A stretch of DNA of 64,000 nt. It comes from Saururus chinensis. Its lineage: Eukaryota > Streptophyta > Magnoliopsida > Piperales > Saururaceae. The stretch covers positions 5,011,001-5,075,000 of the forward strand of contig CP141147.1 of assembly GCA_035235625.1 (NCBI GenBank). Direction: 5' to 3'. A program made the translations under genes and the position numbers. A model generated the notes under the pieces. That model was given only the letters and a program-made list of their open reading frames with translations. It ran no database searches and had not been told where the DNA came from. Positions 34,766 to 47,220 of the stretch are shown one piece after another; the stretch's first letter is position 1, and every line of letters begins with the position of its first letter.

Positions 34766-35595
34766 GTGAACGTGAGCACCAACTCTTAGAAGTGGGGACA
34801 AAGTATAGGAATTTTATTTATTTATTTATTTATTTATTATTATATATATAAATAATAAATATTAAATTAAATATATTTGTAAAGTTTTAATTTTTTTAAT
34901 ATTTATTTATTATATATTTAAATAATAAGTATTAAATAAAATAAAATAATAAAACTATTAGCAATGCTTTTTTAAAAGCACCTTTAATAGTAGTAATATT
35001 AGCAACACTTTTAAAAAAGTGTTGCTAATAGTCTTAATTTTTTTTAAATAACTTTATTTTATTTGTCATGCATCTTTTTAAGTGTCACTAATATTACTAC
35101 TATTAGTGATGCTTTTAAAAAAAGCATCACTATTATTAATACTATTTGCAACATTTTTATAAAAGCATCACAAATAGTTCTAAATTTTTATTTTTTTAAA
35201 TTTATCACTATTAGTGACGCTTTTCAAAATACATCTTAAATATTGATAATAATAGCAACGATTTTATAAAAGAGCCGCTACTAGTTTTACTATTAGCGAC
35301 ACTTTTTAAAAAGCGTCGCTAATAGTTATAAATTTTGCAACACTTATATGCATCGCAAATATTAGTTTTTAGTGATGTTTTGTATTGCATTACTATTAAA
35401 ATCATCATTAATTGTTTTTTTGTTGTAGTGTCTTAACCTTGTATTTCTCTCATTTTAATTAAAGGGACTATTATACCCCTTTTACTTATCAAAAAAATAA
35501 TATCTTCAGAATGGGTTGGGATGAAGCAAGGGCTTAGGTTATAGTTATTGCTCTTACCATATGGGTAGACATGATACCTAGCCCTTATGAATCAA

Positions 35596-36830
35596 ACATG
35601 CACGCATCCACCAACAAACAATGATTTTACGTGGAAACCCAAATGGGAAAAAACCACTGATAACCACTCGTTGACCCAAATCAATGCAGTAGCAATATAA
35701 TTGCACAAGACCAAACTACCAACATACACCTAATATAAGAAACCATTTTCTTTGTGAACTCATTAGCCTTCATGTATCTACCTTGATCCTTGACGCTTTC
35801 TCCCTTCGAGCTTGTCTTTGTCTTCTCCAAAGTACTCAATGAAACCTCCTTTTTTATTGATGTTCTTGAGCTTCTTTAATCCTGCTTGTGAATAACTCCT
35901 TCAGCCTCTTTATTGTGTGTGATGTGTGGGAATCACTCTAACCTCAATTCATAAGATAAATATGAATCAAAGCCATCACCTCTCTCAATTTACACTCAAA
36001 TCATAGGTGATTTAGGGGGAAAACTATTCTATGGAAGCTCTCAATTTTTCTCTCTTAAAAATTGCTTTCCCTTAAGTTTTTTTTATCAAAAGGTAGCCCT
36101 TACATAGTGTCCCAAGGCGGCTAGGCTTAAGGTAACCTAGTTAGGAAAGACTATATTACAGATTGCATAAACTAGGCAACTATTTCATAGATTGATAGAT
36201 CGTTCCCTGTACAATTCTATTCCATAACCCTCATCAATCAATCCTTTACACCAAATGATCAAGCAATTAGGGTACTGTAATATTCATCTAACTAAGTCAT
36301 TCAATCCTTTAAACCTAAGATTGATTGTTACATTACTATGATGGATAAAAGTCAAACTGATTGATCCATTAGAAAAATGTTCGATCAATTTGCCCTCTAT
36401 TAAAAAACCCCAAATTTATTCAAAGCTGACCAATCCATTGTTCCTTAGCATTCGATCGCTTATGAGCACTATTTTTTTTCCCCCAAAACATCTAAAAACA
36501 CTTTCGAAGGTTATTCTAATGAAAATCTAAGTGTTTTGTATACATGAGTGTGTAAAATTTTACCTTGAAGTATGCCCACTTAAAAACAGTCTTCAACCTT
36601 TAACTTTCAAAACTCGTTAGCTCCTATCTATCAAGTCATTCAATTTAAAATATGTCTCGATAACATTGCTAATCTAATTAGATTGTAAAGTAAAACATAC
36701 ACAATATTTTGGCATAGTTTTGATCTTTGAAATCAGCTCATTACATGATATATCTCAATATGTTATGCAATATTGTGTATTTTTCCTTTGTGTTGTGCAC
36801 TCGCAAAGGATTTAGGACCCGAGATCTTAT
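35596..36830. repeat. Repeat B (paralogue of repeat A), left part
   Basis: Aligns with 13152 onward from GCATCCACCAACAAACAATG to GAGATCTTAT at 36830. There it is broken by a solo LTR and resumes at 38870 (AAAATAGATCCTCATATGTT). It is broken again at 39093, with a last piece visible at 46609-46633. Non-coding. Confidence 0.72.
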
Positions 36831-38834
36831 TGTAATGACCCAGACTTTTAACGTTTTAAAATTTGAACATTTGAGCCCATTAACAAATTTAAGGCCCAAT
36901 AACGACTTTTCTTAAAATTGGATCATTTTGAGCTCGATTTGTTTGAAGGAGCCTTAAGACATTTGATAGGGCTCATAGAGACGAACGTATCAATCCCAAT
37001 AACGTGTCAAAGGGTTATTGGGTTATTAGGTTATGGCATCGAGAAGCATGCCATAGGCGGGACCCACTTTAATTTTGCAAGAAAACATGCCCTTGTGTGG
37101 TCTTGTTTCATAGGGCTTGTCAATACAAGTCCAACGGTAATAAGAAAGCGCGATTCCGAGTTCGGGGTAAGGAGTTGAGGCCATTTGAAGTGTTAAATTT
37201 TGTTTGAATATAAAAACGAAATTTAAAGAAAAAAATATTTTTTTGTTTGCATCAACAGGCTGACACAACTTTTGTGACAGCTCTTGCTGATGCAAAAACT
37301 TGCCATGGCAGGTTCACTTGTCCTGACAACAGGTGAACTGCAGCAATGTGGTGGGCATGTGCTAGGCACAGGTGACCAACAGGCTAGCCCATGCTCCTGC
37401 ACCCTTTGGATGCGTGACACATGTTGCACATCCAACGGCTCATCCTGTTTATAAAAAGGAAAGGGGGGGTAACGTTTCATTTCACAATTTTCCTCTTCTC
37501 TTCCCTTTTGACATATGCCCGTTTCTAAGCTTTAAATGTCTGTTTCTAAGCCGTTTCTCACCCGATTTCCTCCATTTAAAAATCATTCCTACCTAATTCG
37601 AGGGTGCCCGACGTCGTGAGAGGGTCCATTTTTCAAGTTAGCCTTTCTAAAAAGTGGGAACAACCCAACGCAAGAGGAGGCCCTGAAAGCGAAGACCGCC
37701 CCAGCAGTAGGGGAGGTTCTGCCTGCCTCACTCGAGCTGGACGAGGAGACTATCTTAGCACGAGGGGAGGTTCCACCCGCTGCTCCTAAGCCCACAAACA
37801 AGATAAGACTCCGACCGCCAGCCAGTACTCTAGTCAATTTCAAGGACGAAGGGTAGGTGGTTTTAAGCTCTAATTTCGTGCTACAACTAGGCATTTATTT
37901 TCGTAATTTATTCGTCTCTTAAATAAATTAGTATTTCAAGAAAGGATGATATTTATTAGAGGTCGAGCGAACGCTAATATCATAGTGTATCATACACCTC
38001 TAAGAGGGAATTTATCGTGATACGAACTTTAAGATATTATTATTTGAATTATGTTTATGAAAAATTTGACTGGATTTGAAGGGTAGTTATTTGGTATAAA
38101 ACCCAAAAACTACGATCAATTTTGAAGGGTAGCTATTTGGTATGAAGTCCAAAAGCTATCGAAGTTATGACTCTTAGGTACTGCCTATTATGGCATATAG
38201 CGCGCCCATGAAGTTGGATATCATGGGACAATCCTCTTCATTCTAATGTTGTTCCCCCATGAGCACGGGTGTATGTCACTCAGGTATCGGCGACATTCTG
38301 TGAATGATGGTTTATCCGATTTTGAATTATTTATCGGATTCTGGCTATGAACGAATTATCCGAGTTTACCGGATTCTGCGAAGAACTATTTTGTATGACT
38401 TTTCTTATAAGAAGTGTGTTGGATTCGGTTAGTCGATAATATTATTTTAAACTCAACTTTTGAATATGAATTATTATAAATATATTTTAAGCATCTTTAT
38501 TTATGCTTTATGTTTTAGCATGCTAATAGAGTTTAACTCTATCTACTGAGTATAATTATACTCACCCACCTCTAGACGTTGGATTGAAAGAAACGATATT
38601 AATGAAGATTACCCATAGAACTTTGAAAGATCTATGCTTTACCACGTTCTTTTGTTAGATGTGCACAACTTTAATTTTGTTAAGGCTCGATAGGCCTTAT
38701 TTTGTAAAGTTTTTTGTAATTACCTAAATTAATGAATAGTTACTCTTCTGTGCATGGTTGATCTTGCCCCGCTTATAATTATGAATTGCCGAAACGTTGA
38801 CCTTTAAAGTAATTTAAAAAGTCGGGGCGCTACA
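36831..38834 (+). mobile_element. Solo LTR, family 1 (2004 bp), inserted in repeat B
   Basis: Starts TGTAATGACCCAGAC, ends GTCGGGGCGCTACA. Flanks CTTAT and CTTAC match at 4 of 5 bases. Repeat A at about 14373 shows the uninterrupted site (GAGATCTTATAATGAAAAAT), proving insertion. The body shares GTGGTCTTGTTTCATAGGGC and TTCGGGGTAAGGAGTT with the other family-1 copies, and the CTACTGAGTATAATTATACT hairpin is at 38544-38567. Confidence 0.85.
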
Positions 38835-38869
38835 CTTACATGTTAAATTTGGCATTGAAGGAAGACTAA

Positions 38870-39093
38870 TTGACAACGAAAATAGATCCTCATATGTTAC
38901 AAATTGGGGCGGGTTCAGAATATAGAAAGATTGCATGCTAGGTGGATGGGTTTACTACATTTAAATTGATTAATTGGAAAATTACCCAATCTACTAGGGT
39001 CTATTTTCAAGACCATAATCATTACCCTTATATTTATAGGGTTGGGTGTTGGTCTAGTCAAAAGCTCTGGTCAAGTTTTGATAGCCCTATGTT
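38870..39093. repeat. Repeat B, middle part
   Basis: Continuation of repeat B after the solo LTR, aligning with 14380-14572, and ending at the TATGT target site of the family-2 LTR. Confidence 0.7.
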
Positions 39094-39608
39094 GAAAGAT
39101 CTTTAATTTTAACTAGGTTTAATTTCTATTTTAAGTATGTGAATTGTGTGGTTTTGCGTAATTGGCGGTTGGATTTTATTTTGGGGTTAAGGGTTAGTAA
39201 ATATGGCTTAAATAAGGTTTAATTTTACTTTTTATAAGTATTAGTATCAAACTAGATTTATCCAATTTTTACAGATTTTATGGGAATTTATCTTATTTTT
39301 TCCTTAATTAAGGGTGTGGACCCCATTGTGGGCCCCACATCCATGTTAGATGGTGTGTGACACACTTGACAATCTAAACTCTATTATTTTATTTCAGTGG
39401 GTTTGAGTATGATTAAATTTATTTTTGGACAAAAAATAACTTTAATTAGCCACTTAGGGCATTTTTAACCCATTTTACAACCTAACAATTTGTCTATCTA
39501 GTCTAAAACCCTTACTATTTAAAAAACCTAGCCTATTTGCCCAATTGAGGAAGAGCTATGTTAGGAGAAAGAAGGTGCTCTACCCCCATTTCCCAAAGAA
39601 GAAAATCA

Positions 39609-40062
39609 GGGCCCATTTGGGAGGCAATTTCTGTGAGTGGAAAGTGATTTGTTTACATTGGAAATCACTTTCTGAGCCAAAAACCATTTGGAAGGGTCAT
39701 TTAAAGTTAAAATGACTTTCCTAACAGAAGTCAACTTTTGGGTCAATTCAAACTGAATTGACCTAAAATCCGATTTCTTCAAGAACTCTCCTCCTGAGGT
39801 GAGTTCTTGAAGAAAGCCATTTCTTTTTTGAAAAGATGTGAAAAGACGTTTTACCCATTAGACAAAGACGCTTTACCCATTATGTTGGAGGATATTTTTA
39901 TCAGTTTCACATGAAAATCAAAAGTGAGCTAAAATCTGATTTTTTTTAAACCATCTAATAAAACCCTAACCAAACGTCTTGTACTTTTGCTTTTTTTGTC
40001 AAAAATCAATTCTCTTACAAAGTCATTTTCTTTCTACTTCAAATTGTTTGCCAAATGCCCCC
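39609..40062. mobile_element. PIF/Harbinger-like MITE (454 bp)
   Basis: Left GGGCCCATTTGGGAGGCAA and right TTGTTTGCCAAATGCCCCC are imperfect inverted termini, with 3-bp duplications TCA on both sides. The related LTR at 8.87 kb (inverted) lacks this segment, which confirms it as an insertion. The centre has a strong hairpin (CTTCAAGAACTC against GAGTTCTTGAAG). Confidence 0.78.
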
Positions 40063-43000
40063 TCAGATTAAGGTATGTTTTCTTTCCCTAATCACCCCTA
40101 ATCTTTTAATTTTAGTCTTAATCACTCTTATCATGATTTCCCCCATCTTGATTCTTGATTTATTTCACAAAAAATCATATTTCTAATTTTGATTTTAAAA
40201 CCCTAAATGGGTGATTTCCGTTTTTAACCCAATGATATCATTGATCTACCTATTTTCAAGTTGATTTAAGTTTATTAAAAACATATTATTTATGACCATT
40301 TTCTTGTGAGTAAGTATGAAATTGATTAGATCTATCATGTTATAAGTTAGATTTTGATTGTATAATATTCTATGACAATTTTTGAATTTATCTAGATTTT
40401 TGTTTTTGTTTGAATTTTGGAAGGTTGAAGACAAACCAAAAAATTGGCCTGTTTCGGCCGATAGGCCATTCAAACAGTCAAATGGGTTCTCTGGCCGATT
40501 GAACGGCCAGGTGTTTTAACAGCCCACCAGGGCATTCGAATAGCTAAATGACACTTTGGTTATTGTTGGCTATTTTTGTGTATTTTTGACAATTTCTTGT
40601 TCTCTTCTCATAAACTTAATTTTTTATAACTATGACAAGTTGTGGTTAGCTATAATGCTATTGTGATTGCATGAGAACCATCCTTGAATTATGATTTAGT
40701 TCAAGCATGAATAGGACTATACTTGTTTAGTTTTAGTATGATATTCTACTTGTTTTAAATCCATGTTTGATGATTTCTCCATAATTACTTGATGATTCCA
40801 ATAGGTCTTAACCATGATCATTTATGTATGCTTGCATATGTTATATTAATTTTAGGTGGTTTATGTTTCACATGTTTTAGCTTAAGTATAGATATGTTTA
40901 TACTTGTTTAGGTCTAGCATGATGTTATACTTATCTTGAACCTGTATTTCGACGTTCTCTACACATTTTCTCCATGATTTCAGTTGGATAGGACTATGAT
41001 AAAATTATGGATGCTTGTATATATAACATTGATTATAGTTTGTTCATGTTTCACATGTTTTAGCTTAGTTTTGAACATTATCACTTATGTGCACTCTTGA
41101 ATAGACATTTATGATTTTATTTGACACTAATGGACCATGTTTCATGCACATAGGGACTGATTAGTTTGTTTACTTATACTTGGACTCATTTCTCATTTGT
41201 TCACATATGTATTATATTGCATGCATCATCAAAATGATTTATAAATAACAATTAATCATGATTAGCTGTGATTGATTGATTGGATGTAATTGAATGTTAT
41301 TGGTTGTCAGATTAATACTTAGAGGCTTATCGAATCGGTTTTATGTTCGAAAGGATGGGGTTTTTATTTTGCGTCCCTTCGAGGACGCGTTGCCTCTTCG
41401 TGTTGAGAAAAGTGGATTTGCTATGTTAGTTAATTTGATAAGTTATCTGGACCCTGAGAATCCATATTGGCTTGTCCATGTGCATTGACTTACCAGGGGG
41501 TTATTTTCCCAGTCAGTGAACATACCCAAACTACTGAGGACTTCCTTTTGTAGGATTTCTAGGGGAGCAGGTCTGCTCGAGGATTTGGCCAAGGTGAGCA
41601 AGAATTGTTTTCTCAATTGCGAGACATTCACCTAGTGGTTGATGCATGTGTATGAATGATAATACTCATTGACATAGATTGTGTAGGAACAATGATGATT
41701 ATGTTATACATGGTATTATGGAATTGTTATGTTTAAATTTGTAGGATGGCATGTGATGGATATAATTGATTATGCAAGGAGAATGTGTATATTGAGACAT
41801 GATTATGCATGATATGAATATTGAGAATTGATTCATGCAAGATATAATTGTTATAATGAGATTCATATGATTACACAAGCTGGTATATGTTTTAAGAACT
41901 ATGGATGAACCCATGATGCACAGGTGGCATGATTATGGAATGTGAGATTACATCATGATATGCAGGTGACATGATTATGTCTTTATAGAATGCCGATTAC
42001 AATATGATACACAACTGGCATAGATATATGTGAATTGTCCTGTGATGAAGGTGTGGTAAATGAATATGTGATGAATGTTATGTTGATAATGCATATGATA
42101 TCATTTTGAGTTTACATTCCATATTAAAAATCCTTGCTGAGCAATAGCTCACCCTCATTGTTTTGTGGTTTTGTTTTGGGGCTGCATAGCGTGCCATATA
42201 GGTTCTTCGAATGAGCTCTACGTTGAACATGAGGCTGACCACGATCATTGAGAAGGCCTTGCTTAGGGTTATGTTATTTGGATCCATGATATGTTGAACA
42301 TAAGCATTTGACTTTACTTCACATTATGCTTAGCCATTGTAGGCTTAGACTTATTTAGCCATTGTTGGCATGTTTTATGTAATAACTAGATGACGTGTGT
42401 CACGCCACGACACCCACTCGACCCGAGCAAATCCCGGTTCAGGGGCCGGTTGAACCACACGGGGGCGACTAAATTGCATTACAGAAGTCTTAACCCCTCT
42501 AGCGGGTGATTAACTAACATGGAGTCGCACACCTTTAGTCCTTTGTGAAAGAAAAATAATGTAAAATAAAAGAGGATAACATCTCTGAAATAAATCCTCA
42601 AACTTAACCCACATACTTAATCATCCTGAGCCTAAACACAGGGCTCGAATCAAAAGATCTTAGACAAGTCTAAAAGCATTAGATAAACATAAGTCTGAAA
42701 TATAATCATCCATACAAAATGTTCTATAATCATAATCGCATAAATCAGAAGACAAAATAAGGTACTAAGGCATCCACTTCTACTCCCATGCATATCCTAC
42801 TCGTCCCTCATACAGGGAATCCTGATCAACTTCATGTCGTACCATGCAGCCCCAAAACAAAACACAAAAAGAAGGGTGAGTAAAACTGAGTAAGGTTTGA
42901 AACACGGTAATGTTAATAAGAAAACAACCACGACACATCAACATGGTAATTCATATCCATATTTCACATAATATCCCTATTTCTGATTAATTTTCTTACA

Positions 43001-43644
43001 TACCCCTATTTACCCATATGTAATTATCCTGCATAAAAGTATCTCATCCATACTAAACATTAATAATCACATCATGGCATAACATCTTTCTTGCATAATA
43101 AGTGATTCTCACTCAATCACATCATGTATAATCATCACATAAAACCTACACAAGAAGTGTCTCTTTCACACATTCAAATCATGCACATCCATCACATAAA
43201 ACCTAAATGAGAAGTGTCTCTATCACACCTTTCAGATCATGCACATCCATTACATAACCCAGCATAATAATGTCTCAAACACATTAATCCACAATAATGC
43301 ATATCAACCATATCCTAATGTGTCACATAATCTTAATTATCCCTACACAACCTGTGCAAACTGGGCATAATAGTATCTCATACACATGCATCACCAATAA
43401 TGGTAAATGTCTCCATCATGGAGAGAAATACAATCATATCACCCGCTCTGGACGTTGTCCAATTTCCTAACTGGAAAACTAGAGCATTGCCTGCTTTGGA
43501 CACAGTCCGAATTCCTTACGGAAACTAGGGTGTTTGGGGTAGTCAGCCCCTCTGCTCGCTCTGGACAGTCCATACAGGGAGGTCTGAATTCCTTACGAAA
43601 ACTAGAGCAGGCCTGCTCGCTCTGGACAGTCCTGGCCTGGAATG

Positions 43645-44139
43645 TAGGGCTGCATCTCGGGTAGGGTAGGGTTGTGTATTGCTAAACCTGACCCTACCTT
43701 AGATAAAACCCAACCCCTACCCAAGACCCGAAATAAAACCAGGGTCAAATTAAATTTCTACTAAACCTAAAAATTCAAATAACAAATCTACTATTACATA
43801 TCACCATTAAACCTTTTACTTATAAAAAAAATAAGAATTACTACTTATAATAAATTATTGTTCCTTGATAACTATTGTATTGGGCATATTAGATCATAAT
43901 GCCCAATCCAAAGCAATTAGAGTAATGAGATTAGGGTTAATATAGTGATGTATAATGTCGAGTCGGGTTCTCGGATTTTTTTTTGTTAAACCCGACCGAC
44001 GAAAAGGATGCGGGTTTTTTTTCTCAAACCCTACCCACCTTGAGATAGTACCCGACCGCCCCGAACCCGGTCAATTTTGGGTCAGTTCTACTCAGGTCGT
44101 GTCGGGTCCGGTCCGGTCCAGGTTTTTTGTGTAGTCCTA
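43645..44139. mobile_element. hAT-type MITE (495 bp)
   Basis: Left TAGGGCTGCATCTCGGGTAG and right GGTTTTTTGTGTAGTCCTA form imperfect inverted ends. Flanks CTGGAATG and CGAGAATG match at 6 of 8 bases. Subterminal GGGTAGGGTAGGG and GGTCCGGTCC words fit non-autonomous hAT elements. Confidence 0.7.
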
Positions 44140-44243
44140 CGAGAATGTCCGAATTCCGGTCCGGGTTTTTTGTGCAGTCCTACGAGAATGTCCGAATTCC
44201 GGTCCAGGTTTTTTGTGCAGTCCTACGAGAATGTCCGAATTCC
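44115..44243. repeat. 43-bp tandem triplication across a transposon edge
   Basis: Three units start at 44115, 44158 and 44201, each GGTCCRGGTTTTTTGTG...GAATGTCCGAATTCC, differing by 1-2 bases. Each unit holds the last ~25 bases of the hAT MITE plus ~18 bases of flank. Confidence 0.93.
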
Positions 44244-46633
44244 TTACGGAAACTAGAGTAGTGTATTCGCTCTAGACATCTCTGCAGTGGAAGAGTCCAA
44301 ATCCCACAAGGGAAACTAGAACACGTAGTGGCCGGTGCACGAAGGCATACTACTCTGGATTCTCAGGGTCCAGGTTTGACTGTCTCAATAAATAAATCTC
44401 AACTACATCAAATGGCTCAACTCAACTCGGGGATGATCCATGTTCCAATTAGGAACTCAAATCGAAATCATGTCCTTTCAGACGAACCAATTTCTGATAA
44501 GACAACGATCAATTAATTCAACATGCAACCTCACATCATTGCATCCAATCGATCAACCACGACTAATCTTGATAAAGTCACAATCGGAAATCCATTTCAT
44601 GATGCATGCAACATGGTATATACGTGGCAAGACATACATGAATCCTAATTTCATGGTACATGCTCCCATCAGCCCCTCATGCATCATTCATAATCATGAT
44701 GTCAAGCATCATCATAATCATCCCCTACATGTGTGTGTACATAGTAGAAATATTCAACTTTACGCATAATAACATGCCTTGTAAATAACTCATTATCATA
44801 CAACACATGCTCTTTAACATATAATCATGGTTCCTAACTGAAATCATGAGTGAAAACCATCGGAAACCATCAATTAAGTCAAGTGTAACCTCATGCTAAA
44901 CCTTATGCAAGCATATTCACACCACACTTGAATCTAGTCATAGCATCATCAATCATCCATAATTTAATCACATTATATGAAGACACACCAGTTCACTCTC
45001 ATGTTATAATCTTGCTAGAATTATGCTTAAAACATAAGGAATCATTCAATCATGGATTCAAGATAAGTAATACTAACATGTGTAGCCAACAACATGCGAT
45101 TTCACATAGCACTTAAAGACTATTGATAATTTTCAACATCAATAACATACCCTTCCAGTAGCCCATTCTAGCTCAAATTACTCAACATGAACATAAGAGA
45201 TGGTATTTAAGAGTAAAATCATAAGAATAAGCAAAAGAAATAAAATGACCAAAACTATAGTATTGCCGTTCGATCGGCCTGCATGGTTGTTTGGTCGGCA
45301 CAACAGCAGTTCCTGGTTTGTCTTCCCCACTTCAAATTCAAAACCGAAACTTCACATACACTTCCTAAAACATCAGGTCTCATCCCCAAACTTCATGATA
45401 ATCAAATTCATGCTTTCAGAACATCAAATCTAGCCATTACTAAACATAAACCCCAAGAAATTGCATCAAAGATTACACCTTTCACAAATCAATATTAAAG
45501 CTCATAACCATGGAACCCATTCAAAACCCTATCAAAACTTAAACCCAAAATCACATCAATGTTTAAGACCAAAGCACTTACCTTCCAGCAACTTCTTGAT
45601 TTGAAATAGCTCCTCAAACACCTTAAAAAACCTACCTAAAACATGATTTTTATTAATACTTTTCAAATCCGATTTTAAAACACCTAAAACCTTCAAGAAC
45701 AAGTAGATCTAGGGTTCAAGAAACCCAAAAATAAAATTCCAAACATTAGGTTTTGAAATAGAAACCTAAATCAGTAGTTTTTGAGTGAAAATAGAGATTA
45801 ATCCAAAGCAAAGGAAGAGATTTGAAAGATTTAAACAAAACCCTAATTGATTAATGAAACATTAAGCAAAATCATACCTTAATATCCTTTCTCTTTTAGG
45901 AAAATGGGGATTAAGCTCTTAATCTCCAGGTCTCAGCCTATTCCCAATTGGGAAAGTGGCTGGGCTTTTCCTTTTATAGTAAAATGTGGGGTAAACCTAA
46001 TTAATTATTGGGGTACAAATAGGATTTACAACTAAAATTGAATAAACTTGCTTATTTAAACCCAAATTGAAGTCTAAAAATACTAAAATAATTATTTCTT
46101 GTCTTAGGTTAATGTTAGGGTCATTTAAGGTTAAAAATTTAAATTTGCACTTGGGGCCCACGGTAGGTCCTGCCCGCTTAACTTTTCGGGAAAATTAATA
46201 AAAATTCTAAAAATTCAAAAAAAATTCTAAAGTACTTAAATCAACTTAAAAACCTTAAATGTGAAGAAAATTTTGGTTAAAACTTTTGTTAACCACTTAA
46301 AGTTTGAAAATAGTCAAAAACTGATCAGAATTAGCATTAAACCACACAATCGAAATCAAATAGAATAAAATAAATCGGTTCAAGTTTAGGGATCTTAAAA
46401 TATGGGTATGCATAGGCTATGATATTAATTAGTAGTCCTTTATTTTTTCTATTTGTTTTTGTATAAATTGTTTATGTGCTTACTTCGTTATGTATTCGCC
46501 CAAGGATGGGTTAAGTCTTCCGCACTCCAACTCAACTTGGTCATGCTATGGGCTGCTTACTCCTTAGACCGGGTTCGGGTCGAGGGCCATGTGTGCCAGG
46601 GCATGACATATGTGAAACAACTTTTAGGTACCC

Positions 46634-47220
46634 TATACATGTTGGATGTGTTTAGGGTTGATATGTGCGCTCTTGTGTTTTTAACACTGTTTTGCATGAG
46701 GTTGATGTCATGATTCTTTAGGATTATGTTGTGGTGTTAATATAAGCTTTATGTTTATTTAAAACCCTTACTGAGCTAAGCTCATCCCTTGTTATGTTAT
46801 TTTTGTTTTGGGGCTATATGCTTGTGCCATGTAGGTGCTTAGGATGAGTTGTTTTATGAACATGGAGGTGATGAGAAGATTCATGTGGATAGTGGGCTAG
46901 GTATTTTGTGATGAGATGGGCTCATGTTATATTTGGTGTTAGAACCTTATTACTTTACATGTTTTATAGATAGCTTTTGTTGGCTTAGACATATTGTAGC
47001 TTTTTAGGCTTATGACTACTATCTTATAAGATTATGTGGGTAATGTGTTGGACAAAGTGAGAGATTAATTAATTTCTTTACCTTCTGTTATTTGCATTTG
47101 CACAAAGGGTATACTGTGTACTTTGATCTAGCTCTCCTGGTTTAGTTTTTCCTCTTTATCTCGCCTTGTCACATCTCCTTGAACTGGGTTCGGGTCAAGC
47201 GGGGTAAGGCGGGGCATGAC
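46634..47220 (+). mobile_element. Truncated family-2-type LTR 3' part
   Basis: Contains ACCCTTACTGAGCTAAGCTC and TTTTGTTTTGGGGCTATATG as in the family-2 LTR at 42.12-42.19 kb, and ends GGCGGGGCATGACA at 47220. The 5' part is missing. Confidence 0.6.

Larger units (their letters stand above)
31987..35430. mobile_element. Third CACTA element (about 3.4 kb), holding a solo LTR
   Basis: Left end CACTATAAGAAAAAAAAG, right end TTTTTTTGTTGTAGTG. Flanking triplets are TCG and TCT, a 2-of-3 match. Subterminal TTAGTGACGC/GCGTCGCTAA arrays fill 31995-32560 and 34960-35420. The interior has a GC-rich stretch (32575-32680), GA-rich and CT-rich tracts, and the LTR at 32866-34288. No transposase gene. Confidence 0.8.
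42398..46410 (-). mobile_element. Family-2 LTR nested in opposite orientation
   Basis: Starts TGTCACGCCACGACACCC. Its reverse complement follows the enclosing family-2 LTR: AAACCACACAATC near 46357 matches GATTGTGTGGTTT, and the GCAGCCCCAAAAC block at 42847 matches 42174 inverted. The far boundary is approximate and no target duplication was found. Internal tandem units CGCTCTGGACAGTCC ... TTACGGAAACTAGAG recur at 43440-43630 and 44230-44330. Holds a hAT MITE. Confidence 0.62.
39094..46608 (+). mobile_element. Family-2 LTR (solo), split by an inverted LTR of its own family
   Basis: Starts TGAAAGATCTTTAATT and ends CCAGGGCATGACA at 46608, with perfect 5-bp duplications TATGT at 39089-39093 and 46609-46613. 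Repeat A (GACTTATGTGAAATA) shows the empty site. About 3.3 kb lies left of the nested insertion and about 0.2 kb right, so the LTR is about 3.5 kb. It has no coding region. The CTGAGC...GCTCACC hairpin is at 42135-42154. A Harbinger-type MITE sits at 39609. Confidence 0.78.

Noticed and set aside
42398..46410. A complete retrotransposon with gag-pol between inverted LTRs
   Set aside because: No coding domains exist anywhere in 39-47 kb and retroelement LTRs are direct, not inverted, so this is a nested insertion.
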